Source: Candidatus Kinetoplastibacterium oncopeltii TCC290E (lineage in GTDB: Bacteria > Pseudomonadota > Gammaproteobacteria > Burkholderiales > Burkholderiaceae_B). From it: a stretch of DNA of 64,000 bases. Under the pieces are notes generated by a model. That model was given only the letters and a program-made list of their open reading frames with translations, had not been told where the DNA came from and did not search any database. A program made the position numbers and the translations under genes. The DNA is taken from positions 248,001 through 312,000 of the forward strand of contig NC_020299.1 in assembly GCF_000340865.1 (NCBI RefSeq), read 5' to 3'. Shown one piece after another: positions 30,820-41,397 of this stretch; position 1 is the stretch's first letter, and each line of letters starts with the position of its first letter.

Positions 30820-31317
30820 ATGCGGTTAACTACTAAAGGTCGTTTCGCTGTTACTGCTATGTTGGATTTAGCATTGAATCAAGATGCTGGCAGGGTTAGC
30901 ATTGTTTCTATTAGTCAGCGCAACAATATTTCACTATATTATTTAGAGCAATTATTCGTTAAATTGAGAAAATGTTCTCTAGTCAGAGGTATGCGTGGAC
31001 CCAAAGGTGGTTATTATCTGGCTAAATTACCAGATAAGATAACTTTAGCAGATATTATATTTGCTGTTGAGGAATGTATAGATTCTACTAGTTGTGGAGG
31101 AAAGGTTAATTGTATAAAGGATAAATTAACTGGTGAATATAAAAAATGTTTAACTCATGATTTATGGTCTGACTTAAATAAAAAAATGCTTGATTATCTT
31201 AGCTCTATTTCTTTACTAGATCTTACAATTCATCATAATGGTCTAAATCACTCAGCTCAAAATGACCATAAAGTATATATAATGAAAAATTTCAGATTTA
31301 ATTTGACTGCTATTTAA
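30820..31317 (+). CDS. iscR: Iron-sulfur cluster regulator IscR
   Basis: Rrf2-family repressor that senses cellular Fe-S status. 165 residues from the ATG at 30820, giving the family's MRLTTKGRFAVTAMLDLA; the open frame upstream (to 30787) is not needed. The [2Fe-2S] ligands are kept: three Cys in SCGGKVNC and KCLTH together with the His. A few extra residues separate the second and third Cys compared with E. coli IscR. First gene of the isc operon, so autoregulation is expected. Confidence 0.95.
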   Translation: MRLTTKGRFAVTAMLDLALNQDAGRVSIVSISQRNNISLYYLEQLFVKLRKCSLVRGMRGPKGGYYLAKLPDKITLADIIFAVEECIDSTSCGGKVNCIKDKLTGEYKKCLTHDLWSDLNKKMLDYLSSISLLDLTIHHNGLNHSAQNDHKVYIMKNFRFNLTAI

Positions 31318-31351
31318 GAAAATAGTTATTTAGAAGAACATGAAGGTTATT

Positions 31352-32572
31352 ATGGAAAAAAAAAATAAATTTCCTATCTATATGGATTATTCTGCTACGA
31401 CACCTGTTGATCCAAGAGTTATAGAGAAAATGATACCATGGTTGTATGATAATCCTGGAAATCCTGCTTCTAGAAGTCATAGTTTCGGTTGGAAAGCTGA
31501 GAATGCAATAGAAAGTGCTAGAACAGATATCTCGGCTTTAGTCAATGCAGATCCTAGAGAAATTATTTGGACTTCTGGGGCAACTGAATCCAATAACTTA
31601 GCTATAAAAGGTGCTGCTAATTTTTACTCTGAAAGGGGTAAACATATAATTACTATCAAAACAGAACATAAAGCAGTATTAGATACTTGTCGTAATCTCG
31701 AGAAACATGGTTTTGATGTAAGTTATCTTGATGTTATGAATAATGGACTTTTGGATCTTGATTATTTCAAGGACTCTATTAGAAAAGATACGATATTAGT
31801 CTCAACAATGTTAGTTAATAATGAGATTGGTGTTATTCAAGATATAAAATCGATAGGAGAAATATGTAGAGATAAAGGAATTATTTTCCATGTAGATGCA
31901 GCTCAAGCATCTGGTAAATTAGAAATAGATCTACAACAAATGCCTGTGGACTTGATGTCTTTTTCTGCTCATAAGGTATACGGCCCTAAAGGTATTGGTG
32001 CACTGTATATTTGTCGCAAGCCTAGAGTTCGTATTGAAGCACAAATTCATGGCGGAGGTCATGAACGTGGTCTTAGATCTGGAACATTAGCAACACATCA
32101 GATTGTTGGGATGGGAGAGGCATTTCGCATTGCTAAGATGGATATGAATATAGATAATACACGTATAGCTTTATTGAGAGATAAGCTGTGGGCAGGCATT
32201 TCTAATATTGATGATGTTTATTTAAATGGCAGTATTGAACATGGTGTTCCACATAATTTGAATGTAAGCTTCAATTATGTAGAGGGTGAGTCTTTAATTA
32301 TGGCATTGAAAAATCTAGCTGTTTCTAGTGGTTCTGCATGCACATCAGCCAGTCTAGAGCCATCATATGTGCTACGTGCTTTAGGAAGAAGTGATGAGTT
32401 AGCTCATAGCTCTATTCGCTTCACTTTAGGTAGATTCTCTTGCGATGATGATATTAATTTCGCCATACAAGAATTGAATTTACATGTTAGTAAATTGAGA
32501 GAAATGTCTCCTTTATGGGAAATGGTTAAAAACGGCATGGATTTAGGGTCGGTAGATTGGTCATCTCACTGA
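31352..32572 (+). CDS. iscS: Cysteine desulfurase IscS
   Basis: PLP enzyme that takes sulfur from cysteine for Fe-S clusters and for tRNA thiolation. 406 residues. [15 protein letters not shown] at the start, [12 protein letters not shown] (PLP Lys) and the mobile catalytic-Cys loop [18 protein letters not shown] further ATG at 31340 is in frame, but AAGG five bases before 31352 favours the latter. Also likely to serve tRNA modification. Confidence 0.97.
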   Translation: MEKKNKFPIYMDYSATTPVDPRVIEKMIPWLYDNPGNPASRSHSFGWKAENAIESARTDISALVNADPREIIWTSGATESNNLAIKGAANFYSERGKHIITIKTEHKAVLDTCRNLEKHGFDVSYLDVMNNGLLDLDYFKDSIRKDTILVSTMLVNNEIGVIQDIKSIGEICRDKGIIFHVDAAQASGKLEIDLQQMPVDLMSFSAHKVYGPKGIGALYICRKPRVRIEAQIHGGGHERGLRSGTLATHQIVGMGEAFRIAKMDMNIDNTRIALLRDKLWAGISNIDDVYLNGSIEHGVPHNLNVSFNYVEGESLIMALKNLAVSSGSACTSASLEPSYVLRALGRSDELAHSSIRFTLGRFSCDDDINFAIQELNLHVSKLREMSPLWEMVKNGMDLGSVDWSSH

Positions 32573-32599
32573 TGTTTAGTTTTTAAAAGGATGTTATTT

Positions 32600-32986
32600 A
32601 TGGCTTACAGCAAAAAAGTTTTGGATCATTATGAGAATCCTCGCAATGTAGGATCTTTCAGTAAAGATGATGATTCTGTTGGTACTGGAATGGTCGGAGC
32701 ACCTGCTTGTGGCGACGTTATGAAATTACAGATTAAGGTTAATGGTAATGGTATTATCGAAGACGCTTGTTTTAAAACATATGGCTGCGGGTCTGCTATA
32801 GCTTCTAGTTCATTAGTGACAGAATGGATAAAAGGGAAATCTCTTACGCAAGCTGAAGAGATTAGTAATATGCAGATAGCAGAAGAGTTGGCGTTACCAC
32901 CTGTAAAAATACACTGTTCTATATTAGCAGAAGACGCTATAAGATCAGCTATAAATGATTACAAGTTAAAAAATAAGATAGATTAA
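32600..32986 (+). CDS. iscU: Fe-S cluster assembly scaffold IscU
   Basis: Scaffold on which [2Fe-2S] clusters are built. 128 residues, identical in length to E. coli IscU. The three Cys ligands lie in GAPACGD, YGCGSAIASSS and KIHCS, with the Asp next to the first. The chaperone-recognition motif LPPVK that HscA binds is present. ATG 32600 has AAAAGG nine bases upstream; an in-frame ATG at 32591 lies directly on that site and is rejected. Confidence 0.97.
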   Translation: MAYSKKVLDHYENPRNVGSFSKDDDSVGTGMVGAPACGDVMKLQIKVNGNGIIEDACFKTYGCGSAIASSSLVTEWIKGKSLTQAEEISNMQIAEELALPPVKIHCSILAEDAIRSAINDYKLKNKID

Positions 32987-33003
32987 TATTTAAGAGACAC
33001 GAA

Positions 33004-33327
33004 ATGTCTATAGAGTTAACTGAAAATGCTGCTTCACATATAGATCGTTTTTTAAAAAAACGAGGTAAGGGCATCGGTTTGCGAATGAAAGTTCAAATAA
33101 ACGGATGCTCTGGTCTTTCTTATAAAATAGAGTACGTTGATGATTCTAATCAAAATGATATAATTTTCGAAAATTTTGGCATAAAGATTTTTGTTGATCC
33201 AGATAGTTTGATATATCTGGATGGAACTATACTGGATTATGTTAGAGATGGATTTAAAGAAGGATTCAAATATATGAATCCTAATGAAAAATCTAAATGT
33301 GGTTGTGGTAAGTCTTTTATGGTATAA
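33004..33327 (+). CDS. iscA: Iron-sulfur assembly protein IscA
   Basis: A-type carrier that delivers iron or [4Fe-4S] clusters. 107 residues. The three conserved Cys are in NGCSGLSY and the C-terminal CGCGKSF. Located between iscU and hscB as in the standard operon. Confidence 0.96.
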   Translation: MSIELTENAASHIDRFLKKRGKGIGLRMKVQINGCSGLSYKIEYVDDSNQNDIIFENFGIKIFVDPDSLIYLDGTILDYVRDGFKEGFKYMNPNEKSKCGCGKSFMV

Positions 33328-33340
33328 AAATTAATTTTAT

Positions 33341-33859
33341 ATGCATCAATTAAATTATTTTAGTACATTTGGATTGCCAGTCTCATTTTCTATAGATCAA
33401 AATAAGTTAGAAAAATCTTGGAGGCATTTATCTTGTATTGTTCATCCAGATAGATATATAAATTCTGATGATATAGATCGTAAATCTTCTATAGAGATGG
33501 CATCATTTGTAAATGAAGCTTATAAGGTGTTAAAGGATCCTATATCACGTGCTATCCATATATGCAAAATTAATGGCATTAGCTGTAAAAAAACATCTGA
33601 TAATAGTATTGTTTTTCTTGAGCAACAGTTGTTATGGAGAGAATCTGTTGATGATTTATATAAAAGTAAAGATCTTGACGGCTTAAAAAAATTAGAAAAG
33701 GTGCTTTATACAGAAAGAGATGAAAGATTTTTAATATTGTCTAACTTGTTAGATGTAAATTTTGATTATATCAATGCATCTATATTAATTAATGAATTGA
33801 TGTTTATTGATAAAATTTGTAATAACATAAAAGAAAAAATTCTTGTCTTTATTGACTAG
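33341..33859 (+). CDS. hscB: Fe-S co-chaperone HscB
   Basis: J-domain protein that brings IscU to HscA. 172 residues. N-terminal J domain (about 1-75) with the essential HPD in CIVHPDRY, and a helical C-terminal domain that binds IscU. Divergent in the C-terminal half, as is usual for AT-drifted symbiont genes, but without interruption. Confidence 0.94.
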   Translation: MHQLNYFSTFGLPVSFSIDQNKLEKSWRHLSCIVHPDRYINSDDIDRKSSIEMASFVNEAYKVLKDPISRAIHICKINGISCKKTSDNSIVFLEQQLLWRESVDDLYKSKDLDGLKKLEKVLYTERDERFLILSNLLDVNFDYINASILINELMFIDKICNNIKEKILVFID

Positions 33860-33900
33860 AAGATTTTCATATTAATTTAACAAAAATAAAGTCTATATAG

Positions 33901-35736
33901 ATGGAACTATTACAAATATCTGAGCCTAATGAAAGATCTAAGAAAATGATTCTTGGAATTGACTTAGGAACCACAAACTCTTTAGTTGCTTTTGTAAACG
34001 ATAATGATATTCCGGAGGTTATATGTGACAATCTCAATAGATCATTATTTCCATCAGTTATTGGTTTTCTAGATAATGGTGAAATTTTAGTTGGTCATAA
34101 TGCTTTGGAACCAAGTATAAATGAAGTAATATCTTCTTTTAAAAAGTTTATGGGAAGATCTTTTGATGACTCAAAATATTTGCATTCAACTTATAAAATA
34201 TTAGATAAAGATGGTGTTTTAAAAATACACACTTCATACGGTGATTTTACTCCTTTAGAGATATCATCCAAAATATTAAGTCACTTGCATAAGCTAGCAG
34301 TAGATAAAATAGGAAAGGATGTTAAAGATGTTGTTATTACTGTTCCTGCTTATTTTAACGAAACTCAGAGACAAGATACTAGGGAAGCAGCAAGACTAGC
34401 AGGCCTAAATGTATTACGCTTGATAAATGAGCCTACGGCTGCTGCTATTGCTTATGGCGTTGATAATAATAAAGAAGGCACCTATGCAGTGTTTGATTTA
34501 GGTGGAGGTACTTTTGATATTTCTATTCTAAAATTAACTGATGGTGTTTTTGATGTTATAGCTACCTCAGGGGATAATGCGTTAGGAGGAGATGACTTTG
34601 ATTTGGCAATTGTTAATCATGTTTTAAGCTTATTGCCTGATAATGAAGTAACTTTTGAGAAAAAAAAGAGTTTGATGAGAATAGCAAGAGAAACTAGAGA
34701 ACATTTATCATGTAATGAATCATCAATGTTCTATTTGCCATCAGAAATCGGAAATACTATAGAAATAAGCAATGATATTTTCCATAACCTAGTAAATCAT
34801 TTACTTATGAGAATATCTACATGTATAAAAAACTCATTATTGGATGCTAAATTAAGTACTAAAGATATTTCAGGGGTTATAATGGTAGGTGGATCTACTA
34901 GAATGCCTATAATACGTAATTTTGTAACTAAATACTTTAAAAAAGAGCCATTATTTAATCTTGATCCAGATAAAGTTGTTGCTATTGGTGCAGCTCTTTA
35001 TGGTGATATATTATTGAATAGAGGATCCTTGAGTAAAGAATGGCAACTTTTAGATGTTACGCCTTTGTCGCTAGGCATAGAAGTTGCAGGTGGATTAGTA
35101 GAGCACATTATTCCTCGGAATAGTAAAATTCCTATTGCTCACTCTCAGGATTTTACTACCATGAAAAATGGACAATCTTCTATGAAGATACATGTTCTTC
35201 AAGGTGAAAGTAATTTAGTATCACAATGTCGTTCTTTAGCATATTTTGAATTAAATAATATTACATCTATGCCAGCTGGTCAGGCCCGTATTAACGTGAC
35301 TTTTCAAATAGATGCTGATGGGTTGTTATTAGTATCAGCTAAAGAAGAGAGTTCTGGTTTGATATCAAGCATAAAAGTTAATAATTTAAGTAAAATGTCA
35401 CATGATGAAATAAGAAGCCTGCTTTTATCAGAGAATTCCTCTTCAGAAAATAAAGAAAATTTTTCATTATCTTTCAAATTAAAGTCAAAACTAAGAGATT
35501 TATTAGAATCTATAAACACAATACTTAGTAAGGATTCTGATCTTATTAACGAACACGAATTATTTAATCTACAAAATAGAATTATTAATGCAAATAATAT
35601 ATTGAAAATATACAATGATAATTCTGAGATTATTAAGGATGAAATAAATTATTTTTCAGCTTTAAATGAGAATTTTCTAAAATTGAAAATTAATAAGTCT
35701 CTCAAAGAGGCTTTATTGTATAAAAATATTGAATAA
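33901..35736 (+). CDS. hscA: Fe-S chaperone HscA (Hsp70 family)
   Basis: Specialised Hsp70 that releases clusters from IscU. 611 residues (616 in E. coli). Nucleotide-binding domain with [40 protein letters not shown] and GGSTRMP; substrate-binding domain from about residue 390, starting [14 protein letters not shown]. The N-terminus has a short extension ([15 protein letters not shown]) before the ATPase core, normal for HscA and absent from DnaK. Confidence 0.96.
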   Translation: MELLQISEPNERSKKMILGIDLGTTNSLVAFVNDNDIPEVICDNLNRSLFPSVIGFLDNGEILVGHNALEPSINEVISSFKKFMGRSFDDSKYLHSTYKILDKDGVLKIHTSYGDFTPLEISSKILSHLHKLAVDKIGKDVKDVVITVPAYFNETQRQDTREAARLAGLNVLRLINEPTAAAIAYGVDNNKEGTYAVFDLGGGTFDISILKLTDGVFDVIATSGDNALGGDDFDLAIVNHVLSLLPDNEVTFEKKKSLMRIARETREHLSCNESSMFYLPSEIGNTIEISNDIFHNLVNHLLMRISTCIKNSLLDAKLSTKDISGVIMVGGSTRMPIIRNFVTKYFKKEPLFNLDPDKVVAIGAALYGDILLNRGSLSKEWQLLDVTPLSLGIEVAGGLVEHIIPRNSKIPIAHSQDFTTMKNGQSSMKIHVLQGESNLVSQCRSLAYFELNNITSMPAGQARINVTFQIDADGLLLVSAKEESSGLISSIKVNNLSKMSHDEIRSLLLSENSSSENKENFSLSFKLKSKLRDLLESINTILSKDSDLINEHELFNLQNRIINANNILKIYNDNSEIIKDEINYFSALNENFLKLKINKSLKEALLYKNIE

Positions 35737-35742
35737 AAATAT

Positions 35743-36084
35743 ATGTCAAAGATAACTATACTGCCTAACAAAGATATATGTCCAGAAGGTATTACTATAA
35801 ATAATGCCCCTGAAGGGGTTTCTATCTGTAAGATTTTATTAGATAACAATATTAATATAGAACACGCTTGCGGTATGGTAGGAGCTTGTACAACATGTCA
35901 TGTTATAATAAAGGAAGGATTTTTATCATTAGAAAAATCATCTGATTTAGAAGATGACATGCTAGATAAAGCCTGGGGTTTATCTTCAAATTCTCGTTTA
36001 TCATGTCAATGCAAGGTTTCTAAATCTGATTTATCTATTGAAATACCTAAATATACAATAAATCATGCGAAAGAAAATATATAA
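35743..36084 (+). CDS. fdx: Isc-type [2Fe-2S] ferredoxin
   Basis: Electron donor for cluster assembly. 113 residues, adrenodoxin-type. Cluster ligands: HACGMVGACTTCHV (three Cys) and LSCQC (fourth). Starts six bases after hscA. iscX, which can follow, is absent. Ends at a strong terminator. Confidence 0.96.
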   Translation: MSKITILPNKDICPEGITINNAPEGVSICKILLDNNINIEHACGMVGACTTCHVIIKEGFLSLEKSSDLEDDMLDKAWGLSSNSRLSCQCKVSKSDLSIEIPKYTINHAKENI

Positions 36085-36094
36085 AAAGTTATTT

Positions 36095-36124
36095 AACACA
36101 TATCTAAGTTCTTAGATATGTGTT
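36095..36124. terminator. Bidirectional terminator between fdx and lysS
   Basis: AACACATATCTAAG (36095-36108) is perfectly complementary to CTTAGATATGTGTT (36111-36124); allowing for loop closure about 12 bp pair. It separates the convergent isc operon and prfB-lysS operon, with T-rich sequence following on the plus strand and an A-rich run before it. Confidence 0.85.
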
Positions 36125-36138
36125 CTTAATAATTTTTA

Positions 36139-37665
36139 TTATTTTTCTCTTAGATGAGGAAATAGTATTACGTCTTTTATATTTGATTTGTTTGTTATTA
36201 GCATTACTAATCTATCTATTCCTATGCCGCATCCACCAGTTGGTGGCATGCCATATTCCAAGGCTGTAATATAATCAGAATCAAAAAACATTTGATGATT
36301 TTCTTCTGAATTTTCATTTTTATTTTCAACTTGTTCTAGTAGCCTTCTTGCTTGTTCCTCTGGATCATTTAATTCAGAAAATCCATTTGCTATTTCCTTT
36401 CCCGCTATAAATAATTCAAATCTTTCCGTTATCTTTTTATCAATATCTGACTGTCTTGCTAATGGTGATGTCTCAATCGGATAGTCTATTATATAAGTTG
36501 GATCCCAAATTTTTTCTTCTGTTGTTTTTTCAAAAAGACATAATTGTAATTCTCCTAATTTGGAAGATTTTAAAAAATCCTTTGGTATCATTTTATCAAT
36601 TAAATTTAGTTCTTCTTGTAAAAAAGCATAATCATTAAGTTGTTCTATATTATATTTCTTGTTATATTTGCAAATTGCACTACGTATGTTTAAGCGTTCG
36701 AATGGTTTTGATAAATTTATAGTTTTGCCTTGATAATCCAAATAATTTTTATTGTTTATAGCTATTGATATTTCACATATTAATCTTTCAGTGAAATTCA
36801 TCATCCAATTATAATCTGTATATGTAGCATAGAACTCCATCATTGTGAATTCAGGATTATGTCTTGGGCTTATTCCTTCATTTCTAAAATTACGATTTAA
36901 TTCAAATACTTTATCAAAACCACCTACTATAAGTCTTTTCAAATACAATTCAGGGGCTATACGTAAATACATATCCATATTGAGCGAGTTATGGTGTGTA
37001 GTAAATGGCTTAGCAGCGGCTCCACCTGGAATTGTATGTAGCATTGGTGTTTCAACCTCCATAAAACCTTCTTTAGACATGTGTTGTCTAATATTAGTTA
37101 TTATCTTGCTACGCAATTCAAATGTTTTTTTTGTTTCTTCAGTTACTATCAGATCTATATATCTTTGTCTATATTTTATATTTGGATCTGATATGCCATG
37201 AAATTTTTCAGGTAAAGGTCTTATAGCTTTAGAAATCAATGATATTGATTTAACATTTATTGATAATTCTCCTTTGTTTGTTTTAAAGACTCTTCCTTCT
37301 ATTGAAAGAATATCACCTAAATCAAACTGTTTGAAATCATTATAAATTTTTTCATCAACATTTTTTTTAGATATATATATTTGTATACGACCTGTACTAT
37401 CTTGAATTGTTGAAAAGCTTGCCTTGCCCATAATTCTTTTTAACATCATTCGTCCAGAAATTTTAACTTGTACATCCTTCAAGTTAATAACATCCGAATC
37501 AAGATCTTTATAGTTATTAATAATATCTATATTGCTTTCAGTTGGAACAATATTATTGGGATATGTAAAACCTGTTTCTCTGTATTTATTAAGTTTTAAG
37601 CGTCTCTCTAGGACAAGTCTATTTTCTTCATGATCAGAATTTACAGTATCAGTCTTATTAGTCAT
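36139..37665 (-). CDS. lysS: Lysyl-tRNA synthetase (class II)
   Basis: Charges tRNA-Lys. 508 residues. N-terminal OB fold (about 55-150), catalytic core with class II motif 2 [20 protein letters not shown] and motif 3 [16 protein letters not shown]. Directly downstream of prfB, the common prfB-lysS pairing. Complete. Confidence 0.97.
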   Translation of the reverse strand: MTNKTDTVNSDHEENRLVLERRLKLNKYRETGFTYPNNIVPTESNIDIINNYKDLDSDVINLKDVQVKISGRMMLKRIMGKASFSTIQDSTGRIQIYISKKNVDEKIYNDFKQFDLGDILSIEGRVFKTNKGELSINVKSISLISKAIRPLPEKFHGISDPNIKYRQRYIDLIVTEETKKTFELRSKIITNIRQHMSKEGFMEVETPMLHTIPGGAAAKPFTTHHNSLNMDMYLRIAPELYLKRLIVGGFDKVFELNRNFRNEGISPRHNPEFTMMEFYATYTDYNWMMNFTERLICEISIAINNKNYLDYQGKTINLSKPFERLNIRSAICKYNKKYNIEQLNDYAFLQEELNLIDKMIPKDFLKSSKLGELQLCLFEKTTEEKIWDPTYIIDYPIETSPLARQSDIDKKITERFELFIAGKEIANGFSELNDPEEQARRLLEQVENKNENSEENHQMFFDSDYITALEYGMPPTGGCGIGIDRLVMLITNKSNIKDVILFPHLREK

Positions 37666-37705
37666 AATTTTTCTTAAATAGTTTATTATAAATTTTTAAA
37701 TTTTA

Positions 37706-38809
37706 TTAAATACCCATCTTTAGACTTTCGTGAATGAATATATCTAAATCACCATCAAGTATCTTTTGTACATTAGATACTTCTATATTTGTCCTCAAGT
37801 CTTTTATTCTGCTTTTATCTAATACATATGAACGTATTTGATTACCCCATCCGACATCTGTTTTTGAGTCTTCTAATTTTTTTTGCTCTACTAATCGATT
37901 CCTCATCTCTAAATCAAATAGTTTCGATTTTAGCATTTTCATAGCTTCTGCTTTATTTCTATGTTGTGATCTATCGTTTTGACATTGGACAACTATACCG
38001 GTTGTGTTATGAGTAATACGTACAGCTGAATCAGTTTTATTGATATGTTGTCCTCCAGCTCCACTAGCTCTATAGGTATCAATTCTTAAATCAGCCGGAT
38101 TAATTATAATATCAAAAGAATCATCTATTTCTGGATATACAAATATACTTGCAAATGAAGTATGTCTTCCTCCGGAAGAATTAAATGGGCTCTTTCTAAC
38201 TAAACGATGCACACCTGTCTCAGTTCTTAAATAACCAAAAGCATATTCACCTATAATTCTAATTGTAGCTGATTTAATTCCGGCAATCTCTCCTGCTGAC
38301 TCTGATATGAGCTCAAAGCTAAAACCTTTTGTTTCAGAATATCTAATATACTGCCTTAGTAGCATTGATGCCCAATCCTGTGCTTCTGTTCCACCTGCTC
38401 CTGATTGTATATCCAAGAAACAATTTAGTTTGTCAGTTTCATTAACAAACATTCTGCAGAATTCCATTTCTTTTATTTTATTATTAAATAGATCCAAATT
38501 ATTCTCTATAGATTTTATTGTTTTAAAATCATTGTCTATTTCAGACATATAAAATAATTCAATGGAATCATTGATTTCGTTATGTAGTAGCTCTAAAGTA
38601 TTGATAATTTTTTCTATATGTTTTTTCTCTTTATTTAGATCTTGAGCATAACCTATATTGTCCCATAAATTCGGGTCTTCTAGCTCGGAATTTATAATGT
38701 GTAATCTTTCTTGTTTTTTATTATACTCAAGATACCTCCGAAGATCTAATTCTCTTTGTGCGTAGTCTTTAAGACTTGTAATGATTTGATTTTTATTTTC
38801 TATATTCAT
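37706..38809 (-). CDS. prfB: Peptide chain release factor 2, without programmed frameshift
   Basis: Terminates translation at UGA and UAA. 367 residues in a single uninterrupted frame. It has the stop-codon-reading SPF tripeptide ([13 protein letters not shown]) and the catalytic GGQ ([11 protein letters not shown]). In most bacteria the gene is interrupted after about 25 codons by CTT TGA C, read by +1 frameshifting; here the site (38726-38740) reads CGG AGG TAT CTT GAG TAT, i.e. the extra T is missing, while the internal ribosome-site-like GGAGG is still present. Autoregulation by frameshifting is therefore lost. UGA is still used as stop here (trpF, clpP), so RF2 remains needed. Confidence 0.95.
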   Translation of the reverse strand: MNIENKNQIITSLKDYAQRELDLRRYLEYNKKQERLHIINSELEDPNLWDNIGYAQDLNKEKKHIEKIINTLELLHNEINDSIELFYMSEIDNDFKTIKSIENNLDLFNNKIKEMEFCRMFVNETDKLNCFLDIQSGAGGTEAQDWASMLLRQYIRYSETKGFSFELISESAGEIAGIKSATIRIIGEYAFGYLRTETGVHRLVRKSPFNSSGGRHTSFASIFVYPEIDDSFDIIINPADLRIDTYRASGAGGQHINKTDSAVRITHNTTGIVVQCQNDRSQHRNKAEAMKMLKSKLFDLEMRNRLVEQKKLEDSKTDVGWGNQIRSYVLDKSRIKDLRTNIEVSNVQKILDGDLDIFIHESLKMGI

Positions 38810-39147
38810 TTATTAAACTCTCTTTATTCTAAGTATTTATTAATTAATAACATATTATATAAGTTATTAATTTTTTAATAGATAAGAGTATTTATATTAC
38901 TATGTAATATTTTTATGTAAATTTTAAGTTTATAATTTTATTTACTGTATAAATAAGTTGGATCTTTATCCTATGATTTACTTATCATTAAGTTCGGATT
39001 TAAGAACTTAATTTTGAAAAAATAGTTTATTTTAGTAATTTATTGATATATTTTGAAGAATAAATAAAAATATGCCAATTGTTTATATAATTATTATGCA
39101 TTATTTTTAATAAATTTCATTAACGTGTTCGTTCTAGAGAGTATTTA
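38810..39147. other. Gap between prfB and queE
   Basis: About 340 AT-rich bases between divergent genes; no gene or recognisable remnant. A perfect 8-bp inverted repeat TTAAGTTC/GAACTTAA (38988-38995, 39004-39011) followed by TTTTG lies in the middle. Promoters for both directions presumably lie here, but none stands out. Confidence 0.45.
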
Positions 39148-39780
39148 ATGACGTATTCTGTGAAAGAGATTTTCAAAACGTTACAAGGCGAGGGATTTCA
39201 TACAGGAAGAGCTGCTGTATTTTGTAGATTTACAGGTTGTAATTTTTGGAATGGCAATGATTTAGATCGTATTCATTCGGTATGTAAGTTTTGCGATACT
39301 GATTTCCTTGGTATAAATGGATTTAATGGTGGTAAATTTAAATCTGCTAGTTCACTTGCTAGAGAAATATCCAGAATATGGGGGGGAGATAATTTTGGTC
39401 GTTATGTAGTATTAACTGGAGGAGAGCCATTGCTACAAACTGATAGTGATCTATTAAGTGAGTTGCATAACAATGGATTTGAGGTCGGTATAGAGACAAA
39501 TGGAAGTATTATGCCTCCTAAAGGTATAGATTGGATTTGTGTTAGTCCAAAAGATCTAAACCGTATGATTTTAAGAAAAGGTAATGAATTAAAGTTAGTT
39601 TTTCCTCAAGATGGAATCTGTCCAAATAATTTTGTTAATATGGATTTTCAGAATTTCTACTTGCAGCCAATGTATAGCGATGATCTAGCATCAAATATTA
39701 ATTTAGCAGTTGATTATTGTAAAAAAAATCCAAAGTGGAGACTAAGTCTTCAGACACATAAATATATAGGAATACCATGA
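39148..39780 (+). CDS. queE: 7-carboxy-7-deazaguanine synthase
   Basis: Radical-SAM ring contraction of 6-carboxy-tetrahydropterin, second committed step to preQ0/queuosine. 210 residues. Starts with the family's VKEIFKTLQGEGFHTGR. The cluster-binding Cys form the CX14CX2C pattern known for the proteobacterial QueE (CNF...VCKFC). VLTGGEPLL and LKLVFPQ are also typical. Its stop overlaps the queD start (ATGA), so the two are coupled; the substrate-supplying queD is interrupted. Confidence 0.95.
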   Translation: MTYSVKEIFKTLQGEGFHTGRAAVFCRFTGCNFWNGNDLDRIHSVCKFCDTDFLGINGFNGGKFKSASSLAREISRIWGGDNFGRYVVLTGGEPLLQTDSDLLSELHNNGFEVGIETNGSIMPPKGIDWICVSPKDLNRMILRKGNELKLVFPQDGICPNNFVNMDFQNFYLQPMYSDDLASNINLAVDYCKKNPKWRLSLQTHKYIGIP

Positions 39781-40220
39781 TTTCAATCTCAAGAAAATTA
39801 GAATTTGATGCTGGTCACAGGATACCGAATCATAATGGTCAATGTAGTAATATTCACGGTCATAGATATTCTTTGATAGTGACACTAGAAGGAGAAGTTT
39901 CTAAATCATCTTCAAGTAGTGACTACGGTATGTTGATGGATTTTAATGATGTTAAGCTTTTAGCTTTAGAAAACATCATAAATATTTAGGATCATGCATT
40001 TTTGGTATCTAATGATGATTATGATATTCTAAATCTATTGAAATATTTGCCTAACAATAAGACTGTAATTTTGGATAAGGTTCCTACTGTTGAGAATTTG
40101 GCAATTATTGCCTATAAAATATTAAAACCTGTTTATAATAAGCATTATAAAAATAACTTGAATTTAAAAAAGGTTCTCTTATATGAAACTCCTAATTGCT
40201 GGTCAGAATATATTGAATAA
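39777..40220 (+). pseudogene. queD: 6-carboxytetrahydropterin synthase, interrupted by an in-frame TAG
   Basis: QueD makes 6-carboxy-5,6,7,8-tetrahydropterin for queuosine. The frame opens at ATG 39777 with FDAGHRIP and GQCSNIHGHRY (catalytic Cys and zinc His), stops at TAG 39987-39989, and continues in the same frame with DHAFL (catalytic Asp-His), VPTVENLA (Glu) and a normal C-terminus to 40220. The stop replaces a position that is commonly Leu before DHAF; TTG to TAG is one base change. Everything else is conserved, so the lesion looks very recent. Other possibilities are readthrough, a base-call error, or two separate fragments; the first fragment alone lacks the catalytic dyad. A TTG at 40002 could start the second half but would omit DHA. 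Confidence 0.85.
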
Positions 40221-40243
40221 TACAGATTCAATAGGTTTCAATT

Positions 40244-40726
40244 TTGTTAAATGATTTTGATAAATCAATGCTTTCGCTAGCATTAGCGCAAGCAGAAATG
40301 GCTTACTGTAAAGGAGAGGTTCCTGTTGGGGCTGTTATAGTTAATAATTATAATGTACCAGTTTCTTTTGGTTATAATCGAACAATAACAGATAAAGATC
40401 CAACAGCACATGCTGAGATTATTGCAATAAGAATATTAGCTAATAAGCTTAGTAACTATAGATTAAATGGTATGAGTATGTATGTAACCTTAGAACCATG
40501 TGTAATGTGTATGGGTGCTATTTTCAATTCTAGGTTATCTAAAGTTATTTATGGAGCTAAGGATTTTAAAACTGGTTCTTGTGGTGGAGTTTTAGATATA
40601 ACCACTATCAAAAAAATCAATCATCATACGACTGTTTTTGATGGCAGCTTATTGATTGATTGTAGTCAAATAATGAAAAATTTTTTTTATGATTTACGCA
40701 GAAAAAAGAAAATCAATCATAAGTAA
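40244..40726 (+). CDS. tadA: tRNA-specific adenosine deaminase
   Basis: Deaminates A34 to inosine in tRNA-Arg(ACG); normally essential. 160 residues if started at TTG 40244, which gives the usual residues before LALAQAEMA; ATG 40268 would shorten the first helix by eight residues. Zinc and catalytic residues: TAHAEI (His, Glu) and EPCVMC (two Cys). Following queD, with yigZ next. Confidence 0.94.
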   Translation: MLNDFDKSMLSLALAQAEMAYCKGEVPVGAVIVNNYNVPVSFGYNRTITDKDPTAHAEIIAIRILANKLSNYRLNGMSMYVTLEPCVMCMGAIFNSRLSKVIYGAKDFKTGSCGGVLDITTIKKINHHTTVFDGSLLIDCSQIMKNFFYDLRRKKKINHK

Positions 40727-40753
40727 TCATTAATTCTATTAAAATTGATAATT

Positions 40754-41329
40754 ATGAGAACTATTAATACTAGCTACAAATTTATAAATTTAATAAAAAA
40801 AAGTCGTTTTTTAGTTCAAGCAGTTCCAATCGATAGTGTTTCTGAGGCTAATAATTTTTTTTGCTCTAAACATGATAGTATTGCAAACCATAATTGCTGG
40901 GCTTATCGTGTAAACGATTTATATCGTTACTTTGATGATAAAGAACCTCGTGGTACTGCAGGTAGACCAATACTACAAGCAATAGATGATCTAAAACTAA
41001 ATATGATTGCTGTATTAGTAACCAGATGGTTTGGAGGTATAAAACTTGGGAAAGGTGGCCTCATGAGAGCTTATAGAGATTCTGTTGTAGACTGTTTATC
41101 TAATTGCAATTTCATCGAAATAAAGGATACATTATTAATAAAATGTATATTAGAAGTTAAAGATATGCATATTATCTATAATATAGATAATAGTGTAGTT
41201 ATTGTTTCCAATAATTTTAATAACAATAATTGTGAATTCATTATAAAAATTCAAAAAGATAAATTAGATTATATAAATAACACAATCAACAAGCTATCTA
41301 AAGGCAAGGCAATGTTACATTGCCTTTAG
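40754..41329 (+). CDS. yigZ: YigZ/IMPACT family protein
   Basis: 191 residues from the ATG at 40754 (a TTG three codons earlier is in frame). N-terminal UPF0029/IMPACT domain with KKSRFLVQAVPI, DDKEPRGTAGRPIL and VTRWFGGIKLGKGGL, followed by a divergent C-terminal domain. The biochemical role in bacteria is not well established. Family assignment is firm, function is not. Confidence 0.9.
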   Translation: MRTINTSYKFINLIKKSRFLVQAVPIDSVSEANNFFCSKHDSIANHNCWAYRVNDLYRYFDDKEPRGTAGRPILQAIDDLKLNMIAVLVTRWFGGIKLGKGGLMRAYRDSVVDCLSNCNFIEIKDTLLIKCILEVKDMHIIYNIDNSVVIVSNNFNNNNCEFIIKIQKDKLDYINNTINKLSKGKAMLHCL

Positions 41330-41330
41330 A
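41296..41330. repeat. Two alternative hairpins at the end of yigZ
   Basis: AAGGCAATG (41306-41314) pairs with CATTGCCTT (41318-41326), while TCTAAAGGCA (41296-41305) pairs with TGCCTTTAGA (41321-41330). The two stems share the 3' arm and exclude each other. They lie at the convergent yigZ/trxA boundary and may serve as a weak terminator. Confidence 0.45.
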
Positions 41331-41397
41331 TATTAATGTTATAACAAATCTAAACATAAATTGCTATTTCTTTATTAAAAGACGAAAGAATAACTTA

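Noticed and set aside
39987..39989. Genome-wide reassignment of TAG to an amino acid
   Set aside because: TAG ends several intact genes here (for example thrS and gshB), so a general reassignment is excluded; only local readthrough remains possible.
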